A stretch of DNA of 64,000 nt from JAIQFF01 sp963788505. Its GTDB lineage: Bacteria; Acidobacteriota; Terriglobia; Terriglobales; Acidobacteriaceae. Position numbers and translations under genes: made by a program. Positions 45,084 to 54,274 of the stretch are shown here, piece after piece. Positions within the stretch are counted from its first letter, which is position 1, and every line of letters starts with the position of its first letter. The stretch lies in assembly GCA_963788505.1 (NCBI GenBank), contig CAWBGY010000005.1, positions 1,178,001 through 1,242,000 on the forward strand. The letters run 5' to 3'. Below the pieces are notes generated by a model that was given only the letters and a program-made list of their open reading frames with translations, ran no database searches and had not been told where the DNA came from.

Positions 45084-46844
45084 TTAGTGCATATGCATTT
45101 CTTTGTGCATCGGCAGGGCCGATTCGGTTACGTGCTTCCTTTGGAATATGTAGCGGGGCGTGGGTACTCGCTCGGGATGCAGCTCGACCTTTGCGATCGG
45201 CGCCGCCGGACCCGAAACCTGCACCCAGCTCGCCAGCGAAGGAGTGCCTGCCTTGTTCACCAGAAAGAGCATGTAGTAACCCGGAGGAGCAATGTTCGAA
45301 TTCGGAGGGCCGGTTATTGTGAGGCTCCCGGAACTGGCCGTGAACGACAGCCCGACGTAGCGCTGATCCATGTCAAAAGAATGGGTGACCGAACCCGGTT
45401 TCATAAGAACCACGGACGCAATGGTGGCTGCGTCCGGAGTGGACACTCCGAATGACGCAGCGTAGGTGATCGATCCAGGCGCGTTGGCTCCGATCGTGGG
45501 CCTGGGAGCGAGGCTGCCATCCCCGTTGAAGAGATATGAAGGCTGGTAAATCTCGATATGGTTCTCAAATACGCCCTGTGCAGGGTTGCCGCCGGTAATG
45601 GCGACGGTGCCATCGGGCAGGAGCAACTGCACGTTGTGGTAGAGCCTGGGGAACGCGTTCGATCCGGCGGAGGAGAACGAGTTGGTCGCAGGATCGTAAA
45701 TCTCTGCCTTCCGGCTGGCCGTGCTTGCGTCCTCATCCTGTGCGGAGCCGCCGTCAACCAGCACCTTGCCGTTAGGAAGGATGGTGGCTTCCATCTCCAC
45801 CCGGGCCTGAGCCATCTTTGGTCCCTGCACCCAACACGGGGCAAACTTCGGACAACTGGCGGAGATTTGGAAGCCCGCCGGGCTTAGATCAATGAGTTCG
45901 GTAGTGTCGGTGCCAGGATTGTCACCGCCCAGAATCATCACTTTTGGGCTGTAGTCGTTTTGCGGCGTGAGCGGCAGCAATACGGATGAGCCGTAGGTTC
46001 GCTCCCCATTGGGATCGTGCAGCCCCGGATAGATGGTCCACGCAACCAGAGTCCAAGTCTGGTTGGTTGGGTCAAAGTCAAGGGTTGCCGACGATGGCGC
46101 CGAGTAAAAGATGTGACCGCTCGGGAGCAGGTGCATTCTCGGATACAGCGGGAATCCGAATCCCGGGAAATCCGGGATATTGGGATTGCCCGCAATTTCT
46201 CCACCCCATTTTTCACCGTCCCAGATTTCGCTGGTGTTGTTGTAATTGCCGTCGGTGTCGTTGAGCCCGCCTGTGGTCATCATGCGACCATCGTTCATTT
46301 CCGTCATGGTCGGGTACCAGCGTCCGTGTGCCGTCGGGGCCACATCAACGAATGACTCAGTGCCAGGATCGAAAATCGACGTGTTGGGCAGGCCAGTAAA
46401 CGGAACCTCGCCATGGACACCTACCACCTGAAGGGATCCATATCCCTTGGTGCCGCCGTTGACCAGGACTCTACCGTCCTGCATGATCGACATGCCGTTG
46501 CAGAACATATCCCAGCCCGCGGGAATGGTGGTGATCTTGTTGGCAGATAGGTCCAGCAGCGCCGCGCCCTGGGGGTATTGAGGCCCCTGGGGACAACCGG
46601 CCAGCGTGGGCGGACAATTGCCGGAACCCGAGACGATCAGAATCTTTCCGGTATGGAGCAGGGCGGCGTGGATCGGGTTGATCGGCATGGTGTAAGGGAG
46701 TGTGCTCCACACGCCGGCGGGATGACCCGTTACGGTGTGACCCGGGGGGGTTGAAGAGGAAACCGCACCGCCTCCGCAACCCACAAGCGAAAGGGAAATC
46801 AGGGCCATCAGCGCTAACACCGGAAGCTTTCTGTTCGTTCTCAT
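45084..46844 (-). CDS. lipoprotein galactose-oxidase-like (AA5/GlxA-type) copper-radical oxidase (oxidase 2)
   Basis: 586-aa lipoprotein. ATG 46844 opens a lipoprotein signal (LPVLALMALISLSLVGC) with lipidated Cys followed by GGG. The longer frame from 46919 overlaps the upstream gene. The propeller has the cofactor residues: Cys in WDMFCNGMS, Tyr in HGRWYPTMT, Tyr-His in PRLYHNVQ and His in THSFDMDQ. The ending APPGYYMLFLVNKAGTPS matches the galactose-oxidase C-terminal domain. It is the last gene of a five-gene glycan operon, equivalent in position and class to GlxA in Streptomyces cslA-glxA. It likely oxidises the new polymer at the cell surface. Confidence 0.85.
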   Translation of the reverse strand: MRTNRKLPVLALMALISLSLVGCGGGAVSSSTPPGHTVTGHPAGVWSTLPYTMPINPIHAALLHTGKILIVSGSGNCPPTLAGCPQGPQYPQGAALLDLSANKITTIPAGWDMFCNGMSIMQDGRVLVNGGTKGYGSLQVVGVHGEVPFTGLPNTSIFDPGTESFVDVAPTAHGRWYPTMTEMNDGRMMTTGGLNDTDGNYNNTSEIWDGEKWGGEIAGNPNIPDFPGFGFPLYPRMHLLPSGHIFYSAPSSATLDFDPTNQTWTLVAWTIYPGLHDPNGERTYGSSVLLPLTPQNDYSPKVMILGGDNPGTDTTELIDLSPAGFQISASCPKFAPCWVQGPKMAQARVEMEATILPNGKVLVDGGSAQDEDASTASRKAEIYDPATNSFSSAGSNAFPRLYHNVQLLLPDGTVAITGGNPAQGVFENHIEIYQPSYLFNGDGSLAPRPTIGANAPGSITYAASFGVSTPDAATIASVVLMKPGSVTHSFDMDQRYVGLSFTASSGSLTITGPPNSNIAPPGYYMLFLVNKAGTPSLASWVQVSGPAAPIAKVELHPERVPTPRYIFQRKHVTESALPMHKEMHMH

Positions 46845-46915
46845 TTCTCTTAACGTCTCCAAACTAGTTTCGACAGTTGATTTGTGAAGTTGCCGAACCG
46901 CAGAGCGATGAAAGT

Positions 46916-48826
46916 TCATTCCGCTCCCGCAGTCTCGACCGGCGCCGTACTAAGCCTGGTCAGATACGGAAAGAAAGGCGTGACCTCGAACGGCATCTTT
47001 TCCTGCGGCGAAAGCAGGACCACGGGCCGGGTCTTCATCATCTCCAGCCGGTTGCTCCAGGGGTCCACCTTGATCCGGCCGCCCAGAGGAAGCGCCGCAA
47101 TCTGCTCGATGTTCTGGGGTTGGAGTTGCGGAGCGCTGCTGAGCAATGCAGACATCCGAATGTCCTTTCCGTCTTCGATGCGATTGCCCATGTGCGGTCG
47201 GATCAGGTTGGGGAGTTCCGGGGCACGGGCTTCCAACGCTTTCAGGAACAGCCCGGCGCTGGCCAGCTTGTCCTTGTAAGGAGAGTTTTCCAGCAGCTGC
47301 ATCGCTTTCTTGTCCGCAGCCTCCTCCTCGGCTGGGTTGCGGGCAAAGTCCATGCGCTGGAACGTATTCTCGTCCGGGAAGAAGAAGCGGTCATTGAAGG
47401 CAAACTTGGTGTCGATGCGATGACCCAACGCAATGTGGCTCAGCTCGTGGGCCAGGGTCATGGCCAGAGAGGCCTCGTCGGGAAGAACATCGAGCAAGCC
47501 GCGGCTGACTACGATGGTATGGCCGATGGTGAAAGACTCCAGCGGCGAAGTCAGCAGCACCCGGCAACGCACGTCGGGAATGATCTGAAGATTGTTGGTG
47601 ACGATAAGGTTGTTGACCACGGTCTGCAGAATCTTGTCTACATCGCCCGGGGGCGCCAGGAGACCGACTTTCTGCAGATGGTCCAGCGCGTTGTCTTCAG
47701 CACTCCGCTCCCACATGCGCTGGGCCTCGACCGGACCCGTCTCTTTGGCAGCGTCGGACTGGTCCCGTACGCTGTCAATCTGGATGTCGGCAAACTCCTG
47801 GTCATGTTTAAGCGGTTCCGGATCGTAGCTCCAGAGCCGGGTTTGAGCCTTGAAATGCAACCCCGCAAGCAGGGGGCCGACCGGCCTGAAATTCGATTCT
47901 TCGATAAAGACATACGACGGGAACCAAAAGCCGGGCTGAAGGTTCAACCGCCAGCTATCAAAATGCAGGTAGTAGCTGTAGCGCGAATGCGGAGAATAGG
48001 TGCCATTAAATCGAACGATGTTGTAGTCCCGGTCTTCCACCCAGATCCGGCCCAGAAATCGTCCGCCGGCATTGTCCTTGGGTTGAACGTCGATCACGAT
48101 GCAGCGCACTTCGCCCAGGAATTCCTGACGGACAAATTTGAAATCGTAATTCTTCTTCTGAAAGTCTTGATCAAGCATGATCATCTGGGCGAAACCCACA
48201 GGTAAAAACTTGCGGGAAAACATGCTGGGAAGCGGGTTCAGGGACTTGAGGTTGAGACCGGTCTGCTTTTCAAACAGCTGGTCTTCCACGCCATCGCTCA
48301 GGTCAAGACGTCCCAGGAAATATTGATCGCTGACGGGCACGACCACAGAATTTTTGTCTGTCTTCAAGTTCTGGATGTAGGTTTCCGCCAGCGGGTGCAT
48401 GTGTTTCATCTGCAATACAAATGCGCGCTCACGCTCAATCACGCGATCCGCCACTTGATCGATCGAAATGCGAGGTACCACGGACAGGGACTCGCTTTTG
48501 GTCACGCCATAATTACCGTAGATCGTGACGGAGGCGGCGGTACTCACTTTTACCGGGAACTTGGCGCTGGTCGCACCTGCCGGAACCATGACGCTGGCCG
48601 GCACCATCGCCGCACCGGCGGGATCAACCGCCAATGACACTTTCGCCCCGTTGTCAGGAGCGGCCATGTTCAGGGTTACCGTAGCTTCGATAGAACGGCC
48701 CTCGGTTACGCTCGCGGAGCTCAGGTTGATCGAGGAAAGAAGTAAAGGTGAATCCTGAGCGGAGACAGAACTAACCACGCTCAAGCTCGCCAGCAGGGCA
48801 AGAACAACGGTTCCAATTACGCGCAT
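46916..48826 (-). CDS. exported M48-family metalloprotease with N-terminal beta domain
   Basis: 636-aa exported protein (signal MRVIGTVVLALLASLSVVSSVSAQ). A Calx/BACON-like beta domain (about 30-120) is followed by a middle domain of about 250 residues that I do not recognise (FLGRIWVEDRDYNIVRFNGTYS). The C-terminal peptidase has the zinc motif HELSHIALGHRID and a downstream Glu region RNPAEEEAADKKAMQLL, as in M48/BepA. I chose ATG 48826 because the longer frame covers the barrel gene and has no signal peptide. BepA-type proteases quality-control outer-membrane proteins, so it may mature the barrel encoded just upstream. Confidence 0.83.
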   Translation of the reverse strand: MRVIGTVVLALLASLSVVSSVSAQDSPLLLSSINLSSASVTEGRSIEATVTLNMAAPDNGAKVSLAVDPAGAAMVPASVMVPAGATSAKFPVKVSTAASVTIYGNYGVTKSESLSVVPRISIDQVADRVIERERAFVLQMKHMHPLAETYIQNLKTDKNSVVVPVSDQYFLGRLDLSDGVEDQLFEKQTGLNLKSLNPLPSMFSRKFLPVGFAQMIMLDQDFQKKNYDFKFVRQEFLGEVRCIVIDVQPKDNAGGRFLGRIWVEDRDYNIVRFNGTYSPHSRYSYYLHFDSWRLNLQPGFWFPSYVFIEESNFRPVGPLLAGLHFKAQTRLWSYDPEPLKHDQEFADIQIDSVRDQSDAAKETGPVEAQRMWERSAEDNALDHLQKVGLLAPPGDVDKILQTVVNNLIVTNNLQIIPDVRCRVLLTSPLESFTIGHTIVVSRGLLDVLPDEASLAMTLAHELSHIALGHRIDTKFAFNDRFFFPDENTFQRMDFARNPAEEEAADKKAMQLLENSPYKDKLASAGLFLKALEARAPELPNLIRPHMGNRIEDGKDIRMSALLSSAPQLQPQNIEQIAALPLGGRIKVDPWSNRLEMMKTRPVVLLSPQEKMPFEVTPFFPYLTRLSTAPVETAGAE

Positions 48827-48911
48827 AAGATGTTTTGACCTCGTTATTTCAGGACCTTTCGCCAACATGTGAATAATGGCCGAGATACTTCCGATACCAG
48901 GAAATGGCATG

Positions 48912-49739
48912 TTACCGACCCGCCTTTCGACCCAGAAGGTTCCAGCTAAATGAGAAGTTCGTGAACACCGAGAGACCCGCAGCCGACAGACCGGACTGGA
49001 AGCGGTTTTCGTGCAGATAGGCGGCCCCGATTTCGGTATAGACATCGCCTCGCGGGAATATCGCCTTTACCCCGCCGCCGACGGCAGCCTTGTTGTCCCA
49101 ATCAAAGCCCTTGCTGTCATGGAAGACCGTGGTCTCTACGTACGGCACAATCGCGGCTCGGCTGAACCTTTTCGCAACCACTCCTTGCGAGATATAGAAA
49201 TTGCCAATAATGTTGCCCTTCTCAACCGGCGACAGGTTGCCTACTTCCATCCAGGTAGACCCCGGAAAGCGGTTTGCTTTGTCGACCAGAGACTGCCAAC
49301 CGAACCAGTCCTGTACGTAAAGCATGGGCGCGCTACTGCTCACGCCATTGAAGCGGTCTTCGTAAGAGTAGGCCGCACCCACGCTCACCACACCCTTGCG
49401 GAAAACCTTATTCGCCTTTACGCCGAGCCGGGGTTCCACCTTGTTGTTCCAGTCGTAGCCTTTGGTATCGAGAACCAGACCCAGTCCGACGAACGGAGTC
49501 ACTGTGACCGATCCTGAGTAAGTGGAAAACACCGCCGCGCTCTGCTCCATGTAGGATTGAACATAGACATTGTTGTGTTCGATCGGACTCAGATTGCCGA
49601 TCGAAGTCCAGCCTTGCCCGGGCAATCCGACCGCATCGACCAGGCTGCCCTGCAACGCCGACGCCGCGCCACCCTGAGCGGCGGAAAACGTCGTCAGTAG
49701 CAGGACCGCGAACAGCGTAATGAATGACTTGGATTTCAT
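48912..49739 (-). CDS. outer-membrane barrel-like protein with two internal repeats
   Basis: 274-aa exported protein (signal KSFITLFAVLLLTTFSAAQ). Two repeats of about 110 residues are visible: one around WTSIGNLSPIEHNN..TKGYDWNNK..AYSYEDRF, the other around WMEVGNLSPVEKGN..SKGFDWDNK..AYLHENRF. The alternating hydrophobic pattern with aromatic girdles and the ending FTNFSFSWNLLG fit a small outer-membrane beta-barrel, similar in style to the NfrA/PgaA C-terminal barrels. It is 19 nt downstream of the GT2 synthase. A role as export pore for the polymer is inferred. Confidence 0.75.
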   Translation of the reverse strand: MKSKSFITLFAVLLLTTFSAAQGGAASALQGSLVDAVGLPGQGWTSIGNLSPIEHNNVYVQSYMEQSAAVFSTYSGSVTVTPFVGLGLVLDTKGYDWNNKVEPRLGVKANKVFRKGVVSVGAAYSYEDRFNGVSSSAPMLYVQDWFGWQSLVDKANRFPGSTWMEVGNLSPVEKGNIIGNFYISQGVVAKRFSRAAIVPYVETTVFHDSKGFDWDNKAAVGGGVKAIFPRGDVYTEIGAAYLHENRFQSGLSAAGLSVFTNFSFSWNLLGRKAGR

Positions 49740-49758
49740 AACCCCACTTTTCCTTTTA

Positions 49759-50781
49759 TTAGTACCGCTTGACTGCAAACCAACCTTTGACCTGTTTCCT
49801 TTGCACTACGACTTTCCAAAAGCTGTATAAGAAAATGGAACAGTCCACGACGCGCAATAGCGGATACAACGGCGAGAGCAAACAGACGTCGATGCGCCGA
49901 TCGCAGATCGCGCAAAGCATTGACAAAAAGATGAGAACGACCATGTCCATGCCGACTGCGTAGAGTGCGATTCGCGGACAGACCAGCAACCAGAGGGGCA
50001 CCAGCAAGAACAGAGCGGCAAAGACTACGCCTTCCCCCATCAAGAGCTTGTATTCCAGATCGATTTTCGACAGGCCGGTGAGCATGCCGTACTTCATGCC
50101 GACTTGCCACGCGCCGGTATGCCAGCGATACATCTGTTTGATGTAGTCGCGAAGCGTTCTCGGGTCCTGGGTAGAAACCACGGCGCGCTTCTGGTAAATG
50201 ATCTTGCCCAGCTTCTTGCGATGAACTTGAATGGTGCAGTCCATGTCCTCGACAATGGTGTCGCTGTTCCACTCGAGCTGGGCGAAGACGTCGACGCGGA
50301 AAGCCGCGGCGCAACCTGGGGTCACCGTGATCACGCCCATGTTGCTTTGCCCGTCCTTGTAGATGGCGTGCGAAATCCAGTAGGCCAGGCAGCGATAGGC
50401 GGTGAGCCAGTTGTGCGGAGTGCTCTTCGCCCGCCCGCACACCACGGCCACGTCGGGCTGGGCGAAACTTTTCCTGACCGCCTGGAAATAGTCTTCCGAG
50501 ACCTGGGTGTCGGCATCCATCAGGCAGATGTAGTCGTAGCGCCGGACCAGGTCGGACACGGAAGCCAGCCGCGCCAGGCTATGCGCCTTTCCAATGTTTT
50601 TTTCATTTCTGACCACATTGACGTCGAACAAGCGGGCAATATCGCCCGTGCCATCACTGGAGCCGTCATCGATCACGAAAACATCCGCGGGCAGGACCCC
50701 GGCCCGGAGAATGCTTTTCAACGTTCGGGCGATGCCCACAGCCTCATCTTTCGCGGGAAGCAGTACGCAGAGCCTTTTCAC
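49759..50781 (-). CDS. processive GT2 glycan synthase
   Basis: 340-aa GT2 with all processive-synthase motifs: D in VIDDGSSDGT, DxD in LMDADTQ, the TED-like TIVEDMD and the QxxRW acceptor motif KQMYRWHTGAW. About three C-terminal TM segments follow (VVFAALFLLVPLWLLV; MVVLIFLSMLCAI; CSIFLYSFWKVV). It lacks an N-terminal TM and is shorter than PgaC or BcsA. It likely polymerises a beta-linked hexose or GlcNAc chain across the inner membrane. The start overlaps the deacetylase stop as ATGA, showing coupling. Confidence 0.9.
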   Translation of the reverse strand: MKRLCVLLPAKDEAVGIARTLKSILRAGVLPADVFVIDDGSSDGTGDIARLFDVNVVRNEKNIGKAHSLARLASVSDLVRRYDYICLMDADTQVSEDYFQAVRKSFAQPDVAVVCGRAKSTPHNWLTAYRCLAYWISHAIYKDGQSNMGVITVTPGCAAAFRVDVFAQLEWNSDTIVEDMDCTIQVHRKKLGKIIYQKRAVVSTQDPRTLRDYIKQMYRWHTGAWQVGMKYGMLTGLSKIDLEYKLLMGEGVVFAALFLLVPLWLLVCPRIALYAVGMDMVVLIFLSMLCAICDRRIDVCLLSPLYPLLRVVDCSIFLYSFWKVVVQRKQVKGWFAVKRY

Positions 50782-51758
50782 AATTGGCCTTTCACCACCA
50801 GCTCTCGCGAATCGAAAGAGACTGAGTAGACTCCATCCTTGTTGCGGCGCAGTTCACGTCCCTCCTGATAAAGACGTGTGTGGGTTGAACCCTCGACCGC
50901 TAGCTTGAGGACAACCCCGGGCGGGAATGGAGTCGGAACTTGCCAGGTAAACTTCTTTTCACCGTTTGCCGCTTGGGGCACGGCCGCTTCCAGAATTTTC
51001 TGGGCGCGGAAGTAGGCGGCAACTTCTCCGAACGGCGCCACCCAGAGCCCTTTCCTTTCCATCGCCTTCAAGTAGTCCAGAAGTTCAACGAACGTGTGGC
51101 TGGGGATGGGCTCGAATCCCGTCGAAGGATCACCGATGCCATGGATCTGAAGAATGGTCCAGGCATTGAGTGCCATATCTTTGTCGATCCAGCCCTGGTA
51201 GGTGGCGGCGTTGTACTTGGTGTAACTGGGCTGGCTGGGCAGTTCATACCAGTCCGGCTGCACGTCGGACTTGATGTACACCTGGCTGCCGTCGCCGCGT
51301 CCAACCCGCGCCGCGAAGTCATAGCGCTTCACCCAATACAGCAGCCCGGGTGAAACCTCGGTATAGGGATAAGCGAACGTGAGGATGTCCGAATGGAAAT
51401 TGCTGTCCAGAAATTTCTTGGCATCCTCGACTTGCAGCTCTTCGCCGGCCTTGTCCAGATCAGCCGGGTGCTCGTGGGTTACAGAATGATTACCAATCTC
51501 GTGTCCTTGCGACTGGACTCTCCGCCAATCGTCCAAGCGGGTGGTTTTGGAAACGATGAGGAAAAAGGTGGCACGCAGATGACGCTGGTTGAGTTCGGGA
51601 ACTACTACGTCCAGATGCACGGTACGCGAGTCGTCAAACGTAAGTGACAGGGCAGCCTCATGGTTGTTCCACGGCAGGACCTTGAACGTGGAGGTTTGCG
51701 CAGAGCAGCAACCCACCAGCAAACTCGCGATCAGGACCGGATGGACAAAAATTGTCAT
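50778..51758 (-). CDS. polysaccharide deacetylase lipoprotein
   Basis: 326-aa NodB-type deacetylase. The N-terminus MTIFVHPVLIASLLVGCC looks like a lipoprotein signal (LLVGC). Catalytic motifs are intact: LSLTFDDS, the HxxxH metal ligands in IGNHSVTHEH, FAYPYTE and LQIHGIGD near the C-terminal His. A C-terminal beta domain follows (about 250-326). It is the first gene of the operon and probably de-N-acetylates the polymer made by the GT2, as PgaB or IcaB do with PNAG. Confidence 0.88.
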   Translation of the reverse strand: MTIFVHPVLIASLLVGCCSAQTSTFKVLPWNNHEAALSLTFDDSRTVHLDVVVPELNQRHLRATFFLIVSKTTRLDDWRRVQSQGHEIGNHSVTHEHPADLDKAGEELQVEDAKKFLDSNFHSDILTFAYPYTEVSPGLLYWVKRYDFAARVGRGDGSQVYIKSDVQPDWYELPSQPSYTKYNAATYQGWIDKDMALNAWTILQIHGIGDPSTGFEPIPSHTFVELLDYLKAMERKGLWVAPFGEVAAYFRAQKILEAAVPQAANGEKKFTWQVPTPFPPGVVLKLAVEGSTHTRLYQEGRELRRNKDGVYSVSFDSRELVVKGQL

Positions 51759-52352
51759 AGCGCGATGGAGGAACTTTCATGCATACACGATGCAACCGCG
51801 ATGCCAACGCGACGAGGTGACCACGCGGGGTTGCGAGCGGAACTGCCTGGTGTCGCTCAGAGTCCTGGAATTGCTGCCAAGGACAGCACTTAGGAAGGGC
51901 TACTAGGCCTGTAAGCCGTGCTGGATGCGGCATCTGCAGTGTGCAGTCACGCGGCTCCGAGATTACCGCTACGCGTTACCAAGGTAACGTTCGCGAGGGA
52001 TCGCGACGGAAGAGCATTCTCCATCCGAGGAAAACATCTTCCACTCGGTGAACGCTACCCGGGTGCGTTGCTTCTTTTCCGCGAAGGATCACAGCGCGCG
52101 ATACCTTCGCAAATGACCGGCTATCGACCGCAACGCGAACCCAATCTTCGAATCAGCGAGCCCTGAATGCCTCATCAAACTTTCTTGCTGCTGCGGGAGC
52201 GGAGTTCCCCAAACAAGACCGAAACATGATTCCTCCAGGTGCAGGTCTTCACGCTGAAGTACAAGCCCCATCGCCGCCGGCTGTTGGCCTTCAGTTTTTC
52301 TATTTGATCGATCTCGCGTAATCACTCCAGAGTCTCCGCCGATTGCATAGGC
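51759..52352. other. divergent promoter region with inverted repeats
   Basis: 594 bp between the divergent deacetylase and FN3-protein genes. Short frames here lack any recognisable product. It contains a 16-nt inverted repeat CGTTACC-AA-GGTAACG (51974-51989) and, directly after it, the direct pair TCGCGA (51991-51996 and 52000-52005). These are operator-like but unproven. Confidence 0.4.
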
Positions 52353-54047
52353 ATGTCACCAGCCAAGTGCGCAATTTCCCGTTCTCGAGAGAATTGGCCC
52401 GATCAGCGTCTTTTGCGGGTCAGGAACATTGGATCCCGTGCTGCCCTATCCGTCGTTCTCGCTCTGCTTCTTGTGGCCGCGGGTCGCTCCCTGGCGCAGT
52501 CAACCTCACCCGGGCTGGATGTTCTTGGTACATCCGTGCCGCCCATACCCGACGCTGGAGAGACCAAGCCAGTCGTCGTGGCGGTTAAGCTGTTCTCCGA
52601 CGTCCCCGGCCAGGTTCTTGGCTGTAGCTTCTACAAATCTCCAGCGAATGTCGGTGTCCACATCGTTACTCTTTGGGATGCAGCCGGCAAAGTATTGGCG
52701 ACCCAAACCGCGACCGGCGAAACTCCTTCGGGAAAACAAACGGTACTGTTTTCGTCGCCGGTGTCGGTCGCTGCCAATCAAATCTTCATATGCGGATATC
52801 TCGCCCCCTACGGCCACTTCTCCTATGCCCCCAATTACTTCACGGTACAGAAGGACGCTCCACCTTTGCATGTTCCCGTGAATGGCGGAGTATACGTATA
52901 TAGCGCGCAAGCGACTGCTTTCCCCACTTCCGTCTGGCATGCGTCTAACTATTGGGTCGATGTTCAGTTCGCGTCTTCGTTGGACGAGGCAACCTGGATC
53001 AGCTGGGTCAGCGCCAGCGCCACAGCCAACACCGCGTTGATCACATGGCGTACTTCGGTGCCAGCGGACTCACAGGTGGACTTTGGATCTAGTACGAACT
53101 ACGGCGCCAGCAGCGCCGTAAACTCGGCCATGGTTACGAGCCATTCGGTAACCGTGGGAAGCTTGTCGCCCGGGACGACTTACCACTTTCGGCCTCGGTC
53201 CCGCGATTCCGACGCGGTGGTGGCGATTGGCCATGACGTGGCCCTTACGCTGGCGGCGCCGCTGACCATCACTGCGACACCCGCAACCGCGACCGTGGTC
53301 TCGGGCGCCACCCGGCAGTTCACTGCCCTGGTAAGCAATAGCCTCAACACGGCATTTACCTGGAAGGCCACCGCCGGGACAATTGGCGGATCTGGTTTAT
53401 TCACGGCACCCACCGTTACGTCTGCGACCTTGGTCTACCTGACCGCAACCAGCCAGGCTGACCCGACCAAGACCGCCTCTGTCAGTGTGACCGTGAACCC
53501 GTCGACCCCCGTGCTGGCGGTAAGTCCGACGAGCCTAAGCTTTGCCGCACAGGTCGGCGGGTCCAGTCTCACGCCAGGAAGTGTGAGCATCACCAATACC
53601 GGCGCCGGATCACTTACCTTCACCGGGGCCAGTGACCAGTCCTGGTTGATGTTCTCTGCCGGGTCGGGAACGGCGCCCTCAACCATGCAGGTAAGTCCCT
53701 CACTCACAGGACTGAAAGCCGGAACCTATACTGGACACCTCAGTTTGACGGGTGGAGGCGCGACGAAAACGGTGACGGTAGTCCTCACGATGACTGCGCC
53801 GCCGGTGCAGCATTCAGTGGCCCTGTCCTGGAAACCCAGCACCAACTCGAAGGTAGTAAGCCACAGCGTATACCGCTCCACAACTTCAGGATCGTCGTAC
53901 GGCCTCCTGGCCAGCGCAATCGGTGGCTCGGCCTATACCGATAACAGCGTGCAGTCGGGAGCGGTTTACTACTACGTAGTTACCGCGGTGGACGATGCCG
54001 GGCGAGAGAGTGGTTATTCGAACGAAGCCAGAACGGTCATTCCCTAG
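52353..54047 (+). CDS. secreted DUF4082/FN3-type multidomain protein
   Basis: 564-aa exported protein. A charged leader precedes a signal peptide (ALSVVLALLLVAAGRSLAQ). The DUF4082 domain follows (ETKPVVVAVKLFSDVPGQVLG..VWHASNYWVDVQFA, about 55-205). Next come an FN3-like domain (about 215-300), Ig-like repeats including a choice-of-anchor-D segment (LAVSPTSLSFAAQVGGSS) and a terminal FN3 (VALSWKPSTNSKVVSHSVYRS). No enzyme motif is seen. It is probably a surface or matrix protein, read away from the synthase operon. Confidence 0.8.
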   Translation: MSPAKCAISRSRENWPDQRLLRVRNIGSRAALSVVLALLLVAAGRSLAQSTSPGLDVLGTSVPPIPDAGETKPVVVAVKLFSDVPGQVLGCSFYKSPANVGVHIVTLWDAAGKVLATQTATGETPSGKQTVLFSSPVSVAANQIFICGYLAPYGHFSYAPNYFTVQKDAPPLHVPVNGGVYVYSAQATAFPTSVWHASNYWVDVQFASSLDEATWISWVSASATANTALITWRTSVPADSQVDFGSSTNYGASSAVNSAMVTSHSVTVGSLSPGTTYHFRPRSRDSDAVVAIGHDVALTLAAPLTITATPATATVVSGATRQFTALVSNSLNTAFTWKATAGTIGGSGLFTAPTVTSATLVYLTATSQADPTKTASVSVTVNPSTPVLAVSPTSLSFAAQVGGSSLTPGSVSITNTGAGSLTFTGASDQSWLMFSAGSGTAPSTMQVSPSLTGLKAGTYTGHLSLTGGGATKTVTVVLTMTAPPVQHSVALSWKPSTNSKVVSHSVYRSTTSGSSYGLLASAIGGSAYTDNSVQSGAVYYYVVTAVDDAGRESGYSNEARTVIP

Positions 54048-54274
54048 GCAGGCTGCCGAGAAGCTCAATTTGCCCGGACGAAGCAATCACGGGGGCTAAA
54101 GCCCGCACACATTCCTGACGACTTACGCCGCCCTGAAGGGCCACTCTTCCACGAAAGCGTCGACATTTACGAGTTTTTCCGCAGCCTCCCGGGCAGATGC
54201 CTGGGGCGTGTCAACTGGTGGCTGGGCGACTCGGCGGAGCTGCCGAACCGTGCCAGACGCGGCTCCAAACGCCG

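Noticed and set aside
44841..45455. 204-codon plus-strand frame after the GT2
   Set aside because: Mostly antisense to the oxidase 2 gene, with Arg-rich composition typical of shadows.
54093..54104. GGGCT-AA-AGCCC hairpin after the FN3 protein gene
   Set aside because: Short stem without a T run; may be a dispersed repeat but cannot be shown from one copy.
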